From a virus, in the IMG/VR virus record IMGVR_UViG_3300047476_000955, positions 1 through 30,134 of that record: a DNA stretch of 30,134 bases; one strand, 5' to 3'. Under the pieces are notes generated by a model, which saw only the letters and a program-made list of their open reading frames with translations, did not search any database and had not been told where the DNA came from. Of the stretch, positions 21,634 through 29,328 are shown in pieces. Both the position numbers and the translations under genes were made by a program. Position 1 is the stretch's first letter, and every line of letters begins with the position of its first letter.

Positions 21634-22026
21634 CTAAACTTTGCGCAAATCTTGTATCAATGCACTCCAAGCAGGCACACAACCGAGCGCATATTTAACA
21701 GTCAATAGCATTGTGAATGTTAGCACAATTCCGTTGGCAAGTATATCGTAATTCATAGGCATTTCACTTTGCGGCTCATTTCTTACAATCTGACTTTTGG
21801 GGATGTAATACGTGGCAGCTGGGTACAAAGATACATCGCACGGCTGAATTGTATCGAATGCCGTGAGCACTTTCGGCTTTAACGGTGTGGCAATCACAGC
21901 CTGAAAGCTCTCGCGGTTGGCTTGCGCAAAAGAGGTATCGGCATGAGCCGCTTCCCAGCTCATGGTATCGAGGTTTATCTTGTTATGCCTCGCAATTTTC
22001 ACGGTGTCTCTACGAATCTGCTGCAT
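21634..22026 (-). CDS. Hypothetical protein with C-terminal membrane span
   Basis: 130 residues. The soluble front part (MQQIRRDTVKIARHNKINLD onward) has no motif. A hydrophobic segment at about residues 96-115 (ANGIVLTFTMLLTVKYALGC) is followed by a short basic end, suggesting a tail-anchored inner-membrane protein. The start lies 17 bases inside the holin-like gene. With holin-like and lysozyme genes upstream it may be a second lysis protein (antiholin or spanin subunit), or serve the PAS-HisKA gene downstream; neither is proven. Confidence 0.55.
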   Translation of the reverse strand: MQQIRRDTVKIARHNKINLDTMSWEAAHADTSFAQANRESFQAVIATPLKPKVLTAFDTIQPCDVSLYPAATYYIPKSQIVRNEPQSEMPMNYDILANGIVLTFTMLLTVKYALGCVPAWSALIQDLRKV

Positions 22027-22216
22027 CGCTCTTGGCTTTTGGGATATATCCTGCTGCTATTAGTGCTGCAATAATGGCTGTTAATGTCTCGGCTGTTATC
22101 ACTTTGAATATGAGCAAAAAGATTGATACCAGAATCATCAGCGAGCCGATTGTGCTGCGCCAATGCTTTACAATCACATCAATCACTCGCCTTGGTTTGG
22201 TAGTTCTTTTTGGCAT
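22010..22216 (-). CDS. Holin-like small membrane protein
   Basis: 68 residues. Basic N-terminus (MPKRTTKPRRVIDVIVKHWR) followed by two hydrophobic segments, SLMILVSIFLLIFKVI (residues about 25-40) and LTAIIAALIAAGYIP (about 45-59), and a short polar tail. Small size, two spans, charged ends and the position next to a phage lysozyme match holins, which make the inner-membrane hole that ends infection. The family cannot be named. An 8 bp hairpin lies in the 46-base gap before it. Confidence 0.6.
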   Translation of the reverse strand: MPKRTTKPRRVIDVIVKHWRSTIGSLMILVSIFLLIFKVITAETLTAIIAALIAAGYIPKAKSDAADS

Positions 22217-22240
22217 ATGTGAATATACGCCAAAACCTTA

Positions 22241-22261
22241 CCCACGTTTGGGCAACGTGGG
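22241..22261 (-). other. Hairpin between lysozyme and holin-like gene
   Basis: CCCACGTT, five bases, AACGTGGG: a perfect 8 bp stem starting at the lysozyme stop codon region. On the minus strand it is followed by TAAGGTTTTGG, only weakly U-rich, so it is a doubtful terminator; it may reduce read-through or protect the message. Confidence 0.45.
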
Positions 22262-22262
22262 G

Positions 22263-22721
22263 CTAAAAATTACACAATGAGAAATAGAGGTTAGCCTCTT
22301 CGCGGCGGCGATTGGTAAGCCCTGTGAGCACTTTGCCGCCTGCCTTATTCCAGCGTAGGAACTCATCCAAGATGCTCGGGTCGGCTGCGTTGGCTTTCGC
22401 CTTGCGCATCAGCGTGGACTTCACCAACGCGCCAGTCCCTACGTTGTAGCTGAAAACCACAAGCGCATCGAACTGGCATTGGTTGAGGTTAGGTAGGTGC
22501 TTATTGACTGCATCCTCGAACGGCGAAAGCGTTGCAAGTAGCAATTGCGTTGCTTCCTTTTCGCCTGTTAGCTTCTCGCCGAGCATCACCTTCTTGCCGT
22601 TCGGGTAGCGTGTCGAGCCGTAGCCTATGGTCGGCACGCCGGCAGGGCATAGGTATGAACTAAGCCGCAAGCCCTCATACTTCTTAATCAGATTCAGACC
22701 GAGAAGCGAGGTGGAGCGCAT
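22263..22721 (-). CDS. Endolysin, phage lysozyme of GH24 family
   Basis: 152 residues, typical GH24 length. It cleaves the glycan strands of peptidoglycan at lysis. The catalytic E-(8)-C/D-(5)-T triad is visible: E16 in IKKYEGLRLSSYLCPAGV, C25 and T31 in PTIGYGSTRYPNG, the arrangement of lambdoid R-type lysozymes where Cys may replace Asp. Conserved helices follow (QFDALVVFSYNVGTGALVKS, then FLRWNKAGGKVLTGLTNRRR, EEANLYF). There is no signal peptide, so a holin is needed for release. The start shares TAATG with the upstream gene. Confidence 0.93.
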   Translation of the reverse strand: MRSTSLLGLNLIKKYEGLRLSSYLCPAGVPTIGYGSTRYPNGKKVMLGEKLTGEKEATQLLLATLSPFEDAVNKHLPNLNQCQFDALVVFSYNVGTGALVKSTLMRKAKANAADPSILDEFLRWNKAGGKVLTGLTNRRREEANLYFSLCNF

Positions 22722-23218
22722 TAGATTACTAAATATTGTGCTGTTACAAAGACATACGAGAACAAATCGCCAGCGGTGTTAGATGTAATATTAATTTGAA
22801 TTGTACTGCCTGATGGAATTGAGTTTAACCCCAAAGCAGTTACGTTGCTAATATTTGTATCGAACGTGATTGAACCATTAACTTGCCTTGGTCCTGAAAA
22901 GGTAGTAGCAACGGGAAGGCTTAATTCAAATGCCGCATCTGTTTGGGCTGCATCGAGCTGAACATCTAAGCGGATTGATACATTAACAACATTGCCAACC
23001 TTTGTATAAAAGCTTGTGTAAGGCGTTACGACCTCGCTGTAAGTCTCATTAGAAACTACTGGCGTGTAACTACCACTCTCAAACTGCGGCATCCCTGAAT
23101 AGATATTCTGCACCTCGATTTGCTTCGATTGATTTGCGCCAGTATCAACAATGTAGAAAACATCTGTTGCCGCTGCCGTGCTGGTCGATGTTAGGTCTGT
23201 AACTTTTACGCCTGCCAT
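22721..23218 (-). CDS. Small virion/fibre-associated protein, beta-rich
   Basis: 165 residues. Starts MAGVKVTDLTSTSTAAATDV, a pattern (TDL..TS..A...D.F.IVD) common at the N-terminus of fibre attachment proteins in Bacteroidota phages, which binds the tail through KQIEVQNIYSG. The remaining part (GSYTPVVSNETYSEVVTPYT onward) consists of alternating beta strands and ends SYVFVTAQYLVI, as in trimeric receptor-binding heads. It could be a short tail fibre or receptor-binding tip. A TAACTTTG promoter-like box lies 16 bases before the ATG. Confidence 0.6.
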   Translation of the reverse strand: MAGVKVTDLTSTSTAAATDVFYIVDTGANQSKQIEVQNIYSGMPQFESGSYTPVVSNETYSEVVTPYTSFYTKVGNVVNVSIRLDVQLDAAQTDAAFELSLPVATTFSGPRQVNGSITFDTNISNVTALGLNSIPSGSTIQINITSNTAGDLFSYVFVTAQYLVI

Positions 23219-23233
23219 AGTAGTTATTTTTTA

Positions 23234-23241
23234 CAAAGTTA
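23234..23241 (-). promoter_or_regulatory. Possible promoter element (TAACTTTG)
   Basis: Matches TAnnTTTG and lies just before the beta-rich virion protein. A TTTG occurs 25 bases upstream, too far for the normal spacing. Weak candidate. Confidence 0.35.
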
Positions 23242-23439
23242 AGCAATTTTAATAAACCCATCGGGGTCAAATACGCCGCTTGTTTTTGGTCTGTACTCGT
23301 ATGTCGTAAAGTCAAAATCAATAGGAGCTTCAAATACATTTACGCCATCGGGTGGCAGTATGCCATCGTAATGCACAGATATAATTGTATCGGGTGTGCC
23401 ACGCAATGAGCCATCTAAATCAATCCAAACAGTTGTCAT
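23239..23439 (-). CDS. Small hypothetical virion-type protein, 66 residues
   Basis: Begins MTTVWIDLDGSLRGTPDTII and reads like a compact beta protein (VHYDGILPPDGVNVFEAPID, then FDFTTYEYRPKTSGVFDPDG). The start is coupled to the 999-residue fibre gene by ATGA. No function recognised. Acidic and small; it might be a fibre chaperone or decoration protein. Confidence 0.55.
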   Translation of the reverse strand: MTTVWIDLDGSLRGTPDTIISVHYDGILPPDGVNVFEAPIDFDFTTYEYRPKTSGVFDPDGFIKIA

Positions 23440-26435
23440 ATTTTTATTTTTATTATTCGTGCGTTAGCCCCATAAGATACCAAGTAAATATATCCGTTAG
23501 TAGTGTCAATCGTAATAACTGACAAGCCGATATTTGTGGCATCAAACGAGGTGGTTACAATCTGCTTAAACATCTGCTTGGTGGCAGCATCCACGAGAGC
23601 CAAAGATGTCGGATTGAATACCGAGTTTGCAGGTGTTGGCTGCGCTATGTAAACATATCGAGTTGAGCTGTTATAGGCCAACTCATACGGTCTGTAAGCA
23701 TCGGTGTAAGTATCGTATGTAAAGCTGGTTGCCGTTGTTGGTGTAATGTACAACAGCCTATTATTGCCGACATTGCCGATGATATATCGGTCTGAGGTAG
23801 CATCGTAAACAATACTATTCGGCGTACTCATTTGTGAGCCGACATTCACAGCAGCTATCGTTATTGCGTTTGTGTTTGGGTTAATCAATAGCATTGTGTT
23901 GGCATTAGGACAAACTACTGCAATCCTATCGTTCTGCGCACTCGAAGGGTTGCTATTAAGCACCATCGAGCGTGGGAAGGTTGAGCCTGCTGCAATGGTG
24001 GCAGTCACAGTGCCAGTTGATGGATTAATTACCGTGATATTGTTACTGCCTGAATTGGCGATAAATACCTTTGTTGCGCTGTACTCAATGTAGTGCTGCC
24101 CACGATTACCGCTGCCAGTTATATCAGCACCAGCACTTGCGCCAGTTGTGGCATTGAATCGGCTGATATTGCCATTGGCTAAATACGTTACCCATAACTG
24201 ATTTACTGATGCAATGTAGAATACTGCATTAACGCCTGTTGTGCTTAATGTAGCAACCAAAGCATTTGTGCTGGTGTTAAATATGTATGTAACGTTTCCG
24301 CCAAAAAAAGGCACGTAAAGCCTGTTAATTGATGGCTCAACAAAGATGTCCAAGCAATTCGAGTTTTGACTTATGGCATTGCCGATTAGCTCTCCCTCAA
24401 TGTATGGCGTACTGCTTGCGCTTGGCAGAGTCGCAAGGCTGCCATCGCCTCGCACGTATTGCGAGGTCGTGCCCCCGAGTACATTGCCTAAACTTCGGTT
24501 TTTCCAAAGATTGTTAACTCCCGTAGTGTAAACTAAAAAATCATTATTAACGGGCGTAACTGTTGTGATGTCCACATCGCTAAGCTCGTCAAGCTGGAAG
24601 CCGTTTTGTACGAAAACATATATCTGACCATTGCCAGCATTCGCACGCTCAACAATACCGATACGTGTCAAGTGATTTGGTGCTAATGGCAGCGTGTTGG
24701 TTAGTGAGCCTGCGGTATTGCCTACATAGAGCGTATCGCCTGCGGTAAACATCCCAGTGTTGATGCCATCGACCACGCCCTGAGTTATGATGTAGCCCTT
24801 TTGATTTGGCCCAATCGAACTGCTGAACACAAGCCCCACCGTTTTGGAGCTTGTTGCCTCGGTAGTGTTATTCGCGAGCTTCACCGTCATGCGGTCACCA
24901 GTTGCGCCAAAGGCATAGACAGGCTGCCCTCGGTTAATCGTTACGCTGTCGGCATTGGTTACATAAGCAAACATTTGATTAGGCGCAACGCCTAACAATT
25001 GAAAGTTCGTGCCGTCATATATTGCAATGAATTGCTGGTTAGGTGCAATGTCACCACCAATGATCGGCACAGTATTATTCTTTGCGATGTTTACCGCACC
25101 GAGGCCGTTGATGTTTAGCGTGGATGCGCCTGTATTTGCATTGGTGAATCCAATCGCATAGGCATCATTCAGGCTATATCCAGTAACGCCGGGAATACTT
25201 ACGGCATAAGTATCAGTGCCTGTGGCTTGACCGCCTTGCATCCCTGTGGCCGCCGTGCTTGCAATGGTGAAGCTCGGATATGTGCCGGTAATTGATATGT
25301 CAGTGCCAGCCGTAAGCGATACAACTTGATCGGGGGCTGTGTTATCAATAGTGAAGTTAGGGTATGTTCCGCTTGTGCTTATGCCAGTGCCAGCCGTTAG
25401 CACTACCGTTTGGTCAGGTGCTGTGTTGCTTACAACATTACTTGTGATGTCAATGCCTGTGCCCGCTGTTAATGCATCTTGCTTGCCATCAAATGTGCTC
25501 CAATCTGATGAGCTTAAATATCCATCCGAGCTACTTGATGCTTGGCTGATGCTGATGTCAGGTGTTGCCCCACCGCTTGATGCAATCGGAGCCGTGCCAG
25601 TTACCGCAGTAACACCACCGCCACCGCCACCGCTCGGGATATTTACCTCAACCACACCGGGTGAAGTAAGCGAAGCCGTCACGCCATCGCCTGTGAAGTT
25701 CAGCGTGGTTGTATTGGTGCTTACATTTACGCCTTCATCCTGCGTGGTTAGTGGTGTTCCACCACCGCCACCAATTGCCACAAGTGGGTCGGCTGTTGTG
25801 CCGTTGCCTGTGATTGTCACCCCATCCACAGCTACCGATGTAAGGCAAGGCTCACACGGCTCGAAGTCAGGCAATGGGATGTCACCAGTAGCGCAAGTGT
25901 CATAGCAGCCGTCCTCGCTCGATGTGCTCACATTTACATCCACATCGATTGCAACAGCCGCCCATTCATAATTAACAGGTAGGTATCTTATCTCGGTTGC
26001 GTAACCGCTTGGCACTACCTCGTAAGCGATTGCCCCAATTGCGGTCTTAAATTGCGGGTCAGTGCCGCTAATTAACCTAAGCACTCGAGATGCTATCCAG
26101 TCGTTTGCATCGGAAGCATCGCAAGGTAGGTGGCTTTTGCGCACCATTGCATAGGCCGTCATCGAGAAGCGTGTCTCGTATATTGAGCGGCAACCGGCAA
26201 GCCTGAGCGAATCGTTTTTAGTTACGCTTGTCTTGCTTCGCTTCGCCCAGAATAGCGTGCCCTGCTTCGCATCGTAATCGGTCACAGGGATGGCTTGGCC
26301 GTTTCCGATGTAGAACGCCCACGCCTTATCATTGCCCTCGCCTACAAGCTCGCTAAGGCCGTAAATCTTATCGAAGATATTGCCGACCTCAATGCGTTGG
26401 TTAAGCCTGTCGAGAATGGTAGATAGTATATTCAT
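23436..26435 (-). CDS. Large tail fibre-like protein with C-terminal beta-propeller-like region
   Basis: 999 residues, one of the two largest genes here. Residues 1-190 form a distinct N-terminal attachment domain. Gly-rich hinges follow near residues 218-224 (GGGGGTP) and 268-274 (GGGGGG). From about 310 to 390 there are three near-repeats of LTAGTGI(D)ITS..GTYPxFTI. A beta-rich shaft with many Asn/Thr/Gly follows. From about residue 690 to the end the sequence looks like a YVTN/NHL-type beta-propeller: repeated blades such as SNNITVINPSTGTVTATIAA, TMLLINPNTNAITIA and RYVYIAQ. It probably reaches host surface glycans or proteins. Coupled by ATGA to the preceding gene. Confidence 0.72.
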   Translation of the reverse strand: MNILSTILDRLNQRIEVGNIFDKIYGLSELVGEGNDKAWAFYIGNGQAIPVTDYDAKQGTLFWAKRSKTSVTKNDSLRLAGCRSIYETRFSMTAYAMVRKSHLPCDASDANDWIASRVLRLISGTDPQFKTAIGAIAYEVVPSGYATEIRYLPVNYEWAAVAIDVDVNVSTSSEDGCYDTCATGDIPLPDFEPCEPCLTSVAVDGVTITGNGTTADPLVAIGGGGGTPLTTQDEGVNVSTNTTTLNFTGDGVTASLTSPGVVEVNIPSGGGGGGVTAVTGTAPIASSGGATPDISISQASSSSDGYLSSSDWSTFDGKQDALTAGTGIDITSNVVSNTAPDQTVVLTAGTGISTSGTYPNFTIDNTAPDQVVSLTAGTDISITGTYPSFTIASTAATGMQGGQATGTDTYAVSIPGVTGYSLNDAYAIGFTNANTGASTLNINGLGAVNIAKNNTVPIIGGDIAPNQQFIAIYDGTNFQLLGVAPNQMFAYVTNADSVTINRGQPVYAFGATGDRMTVKLANNTTEATSSKTVGLVFSSSIGPNQKGYIITQGVVDGINTGMFTAGDTLYVGNTAGSLTNTLPLAPNHLTRIGIVERANAGNGQIYVFVQNGFQLDELSDVDITTVTPVNNDFLVYTTGVNNLWKNRSLGNVLGGTTSQYVRGDGSLATLPSASSTPYIEGELIGNAISQNSNCLDIFVEPSINRLYVPFFGGNVTYIFNTSTNALVATLSTTGVNAVFYIASVNQLWVTYLANGNISRFNATTGASAGADITGSGNRGQHYIEYSATKVFIANSGSNNITVINPSTGTVTATIAAGSTFPRSMVLNSNPSSAQNDRIAVVCPNANTMLLINPNTNAITIAAVNVGSQMSTPNSIVYDATSDRYIIGNVGNNRLLYITPTTATSFTYDTYTDAYRPYELAYNSSTRYVYIAQPTPANSVFNPTSLALVDAATKQMFKQIVTTSFDATNIGLSVITIDTTNGYIYLVSYGANARIIKIKI

Positions 26436-26986
26436 TTGCTCATTGCGTTAATGATTTGTTGCACAAGCTCGGCTGCATGCTCCTCAAGCATCGCGGCTTG
26501 CTCTTCAGGTGTCGGCAAAAAGATAGTGCCGTATTTAAGCTCTAAGCCATCAATTTTGCCAACCTCGGATGTGGGTACGGTTATCGCTGCTTCCAATCCT
26601 TCAGTCAATACATCTGATGAAAGGAACCCACCTTTGAGCCTGCCAGTTAATTCGAGGGGTAACTTGCGCGAAGTGCTTTTCTTTAGCTCGGCATAACCGC
26701 TGGGAAAAAACAGCGACTCAATCGGTTCGCCACGCTTACCGACCTTAAACTTACTCGGTGCGTTGCTCAATGCCCTTGGGCTTATGTATAGCGGCTTAGT
26801 GCTGTATGGCTTGGTCGGTAGCTTTTCGCCCGCCGAGTTGGTTCCTCCGCTCGAGCCAGTGCCGAATATGCGCTTAAACATGATGCGCTTCAATTCACGA
26901 ACAGGGCCGTATAACGGCGTAAACTTGGAAGTCCAATCGCTATACAACGCATCGAGGTTCTTTTGAATTTCGGCAGGTGTCGGCAT
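26432..26986 (-). CDS. Head-tail joining / virion morphogenesis-like protein
   Basis: 184 residues. The middle and end (KLPLELTGRLKGGFLSSDVL, then EGLEAAITVPTSEVGKIDGL, ELKYGTIFLPTPEE) follow the pattern of phage virion morphogenesis and HK97 gp10-type proteins ('LTGrLr...G....vgt.v.YA.ihefG'). Such proteins join or complete the tail at the head. It starts one base after the stop of the upstream structural gene and is followed by ATGA coupling to the fibre. The family assignment is by pattern. Confidence 0.6.
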   Translation of the reverse strand: MPTPAEIQKNLDALYSDWTSKFTPLYGPVRELKRIMFKRIFGTGSSGGTNSAGEKLPTKPYSTKPLYISPRALSNAPSKFKVGKRGEPIESLFFPSGYAELKKSTSRKLPLELTGRLKGGFLSSDVLTEGLEAAITVPTSEVGKIDGLELKYGTIFLPTPEEQAAMLEEHAAELVQQIINAMSK

Positions 26987-26987
26987 G

Positions 26988-28025
26988 TTATGGTAACGCA
27001 GTAACGTACTTCATGTTTCGCTTACAATCCCAGCAATGCGTGTCATCAGGCAGTCGCATATTCTGAAGCATCGCTCCAAGCTCTTCGCTGTACCTCGATG
27101 CTGCGATGTCGCGTGCTGCCATTATGCCCTCTTGCAATTCGGCTTTATTCGAGCCACGATTCACAATGACGGTAGTATTCACTCGCTGATTCGGGCTCGT
27201 TGTTAGGGCATAGTTGTAAATCTCAACGGCTGTGGCATAGGCTAACGATAAAGCCATCGTTCCACCAATCGAGCAGAGCCATCCTTGGCGGTCGCAGTTC
27301 ACATTATACGTTAGGCTCATGCCTGTGGTGTACTTACTCGAGCTGCTTGTTAGCACATTCGTGCCATCGGTTGTCAGCTCGATGCCTATCGCATCCACGA
27401 ATGGGCAGATATGCGATTCCTTAACCCCACCACCACAGCTTGTGCAAGTGCCCTTCTTTGGCGTGAACTTAACCGTGTTGATATCTGACTCATACACGAT
27501 TGCAATATCGAGCTTGCGCTTTGCCGAGGTGAAGGTCTTACCGATGAACTGATCGAGCGCACCTGTTGAATAGGTAATCGTCTCAATCAGCTTTCCGGTT
27601 GTCATGTCGAATATTAACACAGGCACATTGGTATTCGTAGAGGCAATGGCAAGGTTAATATCCGCAAGGTAAAAGTTAAGGTATGCAATGGTATTAGGGT
27701 CAATCTTCAATCTGATGCCGCCATAGTTGCCAGCACCGAGCGCAGTCTGCACATTGGAATAGTTGCTCACCGCTTGCCCAATCCTACGGCTTTCGATGAC
27801 GGTATCGCTTTTCATCATCGGGCTGAGTTTAGTCAGCACATCCGATGACAGCTTGCGCCACGCAAACGCTCGTTTATCCTCGAACAGCTCAACGCCGTTG
27901 CGATATTGGTCGGTGATTAGTTGACCGAGGAAGGTTTGATTAATCCCAAGGTCATCGATGTAAAGCCCTGTCGATGGCTCAACGCCAGCGCAGTCTCTTA
28001 ATCCAAGCAGTGATTCAATACACAT
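26988..28025 (-). CDS. Structural protein of unknown family, 345 residues
   Basis: Starts MCIESLLGLRDCAGVEPSTG. A beta-rich central region (YGGIRLKIDPNTIAYLNFYL, then DINLAIASTNTNVPVLIFDM) is followed by Cys clusters CTSCGGG (about residues 191-197), HICPF, and CWDCKRN near the C-terminus (about 332-338), which could bind zinc or form disulphides. The helical C-terminal part includes ELQEGIMAARDIAASRYSEE. Placed directly after the probable capsid gene behind a terminator and a promoter box, it is likely a virion protein (head accessory or tail component). I do not recognise the family. Confidence 0.65.
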   Translation of the reverse strand: MCIESLLGLRDCAGVEPSTGLYIDDLGINQTFLGQLITDQYRNGVELFEDKRAFAWRKLSSDVLTKLSPMMKSDTVIESRRIGQAVSNYSNVQTALGAGNYGGIRLKIDPNTIAYLNFYLADINLAIASTNTNVPVLIFDMTTGKLIETITYSTGALDQFIGKTFTSAKRKLDIAIVYESDINTVKFTPKKGTCTSCGGGVKESHICPFVDAIGIELTTDGTNVLTSSSSKYTTGMSLTYNVNCDRQGWLCSIGGTMALSLAYATAVEIYNYALTTSPNQRVNTTVIVNRGSNKAELQEGIMAARDIAASRYSEELGAMLQNMRLPDDTHCWDCKRNMKYVTALP

Positions 28026-28040
28026 CGCTTATTGTTTTTA

Positions 28041-28048
28041 CAAAGATA
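28041..28048 (-). promoter_or_regulatory. Possible promoter element fused to a terminator (TATCTTTG)
   Basis: TATCTTTG begins within the U-tract of the terminator behind the capsid gene and lies about 15 bases before the ATG of the 345-residue structural gene. No -33 TTG is seen. If used, it would restart transcription immediately after termination. Confidence 0.4.
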
Positions 28049-28079
28049 AAAAAAAAGAGGGCACGAAGCCCCCCTCTTT
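28048..28079 (-). terminator. Rho-independent terminator after the capsid gene
   Basis: AAAGAGGG, a short TTCG-containing loop region, CCCTCTTT, then a nine-U tract in total (bases 28056-28048). The stem is strong and the U-tract long. It would let the capsid transcript end early so that capsid mRNA exceeds that of later genes. Confidence 0.8.
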
Positions 28080-28149
28080 ATTGCGTGGTTAGATTATCTA
28101 ATCCGTCTTGGGTTAATAAGTCCTGACCCGCTTGGGATAGCAGGCTCAT
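28078..28149 (-). CDS. Possible 23-residue peptide between capsid gene and terminator
   Basis: ATG ends at 28149, eight bases after the capsid stop codon, and the stop at 28078 falls inside the terminator stem. The peptide is MSLLSQAGQDLLTQDGLDNL followed by TTQ; it has an internal repeat-like pattern (LLSQAGQD / LLTQDGLDN). It fits exactly in the gap between gene and terminator. It may be a real micro-protein or simply an untranslated tail; codon evidence is too short to decide. Confidence 0.35.
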   Translation of the reverse strand: MSLLSQAGQDLLTQDGLDNLTTQ

Positions 28150-28157
28150 TAACCCGA

Positions 28158-29201
28158 TTACGGGTTTACGATGCTAACGCAGTTAACATAGTTCACGCCA
28201 GCGAACTTGTCAGCAGCCTCGTAAATGTCAGTCGGAAGCGTTACAATCTTTCCAGTTGTAGTCAACACGATTGACAAGTTACCGCAATCATCCTTCATGG
28301 TAAGGTCGCAAGGAACTCCAGCTGGTGTGAACACCAAAGTCTTAGAGTAATTGCTTCCAGCCACAGGCGTGATGCCAGTGTTCCAGTCTGCAAGATTGAA
28401 TGATAACCACTGGATTGCTCCGGCAGTTGTCACCAATGCTGAGTTCTGGTCACCTTGCGCAGCGGCTAAACGAGAATCGTAAGCGAATCCGAAGCCGTTT
28501 TGCTGCGTGATCGCAAGAAGGTCTAAGCCATACTGAGAGCAACAGCCAGCGGCCATTGCATTAGCGTAACGCTGCATTGCAGCACCGCCAAACGCAACAG
28601 GTGCACCGGGATAGTTAGCCATGCGAGTTGCTTGCTGAATGTCAGCAATTGCAAATGGGTTCGGCTCAGTTGTGCCGTTCATCGTTGCAATCTCCAAGCA
28701 GTCGCCAGTTACGGTGTAGAAGCCTTCAACATCAGTGCCCCACTTACCGATTTCAGCAACAGCCTGAACAGCGGCGGCAGAAGCCACCTTGCGGTCAAGC
28801 ACATCCATCAAGCGCATAACGCTCTCAAGAACGTAGCGGCTGTTTTCCTGACAATGGCGTGCGATGTCAGCAGCATTGATAAGCTGCGAAGCAACGAATG
28901 TGTCAGTGGTGTCAACCGTATACGTGGTTGTTGAATCTCCGTAAGTGTTCTCTGAAGTACAAGTAAGGATGTCGCCACCCTCGTTAACTTCGGTCTCAGG
29001 CAAACGCTGAATCCAACGAGCTTGAACGGTTTTTAATTTACCGCCGCCGGGTGCAACCTCGGTGCGGATTAGTTTTGCGTTTTCAGGCGAAAGCAAGAAC
29101 TCTAAGAAAGGCAATTGCTCACGCTGACCAACTTCAATAAAGAGTTCGCTAAGTGACATTTGCACATTAGGACACTCCGATAGAATGCGAGAAATAGACA
29201 T
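28158..29201 (-). CDS. Probable major capsid protein
   Basis: 347 residues. Starts MSISRILSECPNVQMSLSEL. An N-terminal helical part precedes VAPGGGKLKTVQARWIQRLP (about residues 51-70). Then comes a long helix typical of capsid spines (LINAADIARHCQENSRYVLE, then SVMRLMDVLDRKVASAAAVQ, about 111-150). Further on are APVAFGGAAMQRYANAMAAG and a beta-rich C-terminal half with NYSKTLVFTPAGVPCDLTMK. Length, fold-like layout, a strong own promoter, a structured leader and a strong terminator directly behind all fit the most highly expressed virion gene. No scaffold or protease is adjacent, and no homology search was possible, so other structural roles remain open. Confidence 0.65.
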   Translation of the reverse strand: MSISRILSECPNVQMSLSELFIEVGQREQLPFLEFLLSPENAKLIRTEVAPGGGKLKTVQARWIQRLPETEVNEGGDILTCTSENTYGDSTTTYTVDTTDTFVASQLINAADIARHCQENSRYVLESVMRLMDVLDRKVASAAAVQAVAEIGKWGTDVEGFYTVTGDCLEIATMNGTTEPNPFAIADIQQATRMANYPGAPVAFGGAAMQRYANAMAAGCCSQYGLDLLAITQQNGFGFAYDSRLAAAQGDQNSALVTTAGAIQWLSFNLADWNTGITPVAGSNYSKTLVFTPAGVPCDLTMKDDCGNLSIVLTTTGKIVTLPTDIYEAADKFAGVNYVNCVSIVNP

Positions 29202-29290
29202 GATTAATGTAGTTTGGAGTTTCTGTCAGTTGCAAAGGCCGACAGGTGCGCCTACTTTGCCGCGATAAGTTGCGGCTCACTACATCATAG
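29202..29290 (-). ncRNA. Structured 5' leader of the capsid gene
   Basis: The leader of about 90 bases can fold as a three-way junction. P1: ATGTAGT (29285-29279) with ACTACAT (29213-29207). P2: GCCGC / GCGGC (29276-29272 with 29263-29259). P3: CTGTC / GACAG (29245-29241 with 29227-29223). In addition GCAAAG (29260-29255) can pair with CTTTGC in the P3 loop (29237-29232), a possible pseudoknot. P1 closes six bases before the ATG, so folding could control translation or mRNA stability. I do not recognise a known family. Confidence 0.5.
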
Positions 29291-29296
29291 ATGGTG

Positions 29297-29328
29297 CAAA
29301 GATAAGAAAAAAAATAATACGCTACAAA
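29297..29328 (-). promoter_or_regulatory. Bacteroidota-type promoter for the capsid gene
   Basis: TTTG, 20 bases, TATCTTTG then C: a full match to the consensus. Start would be near 29290. The -33 box lies in the loop of a small hairpin ending the upstream transcript. Confidence 0.75.

Noticed and set aside
25339-25905. 188-codon plus-strand open frame across the fibre gene
   Set aside because: Antisense to a Thr/Gly/Asn-rich repeat region. The translated sequence is Pro/Val low complexity and has no neighbours on that strand.
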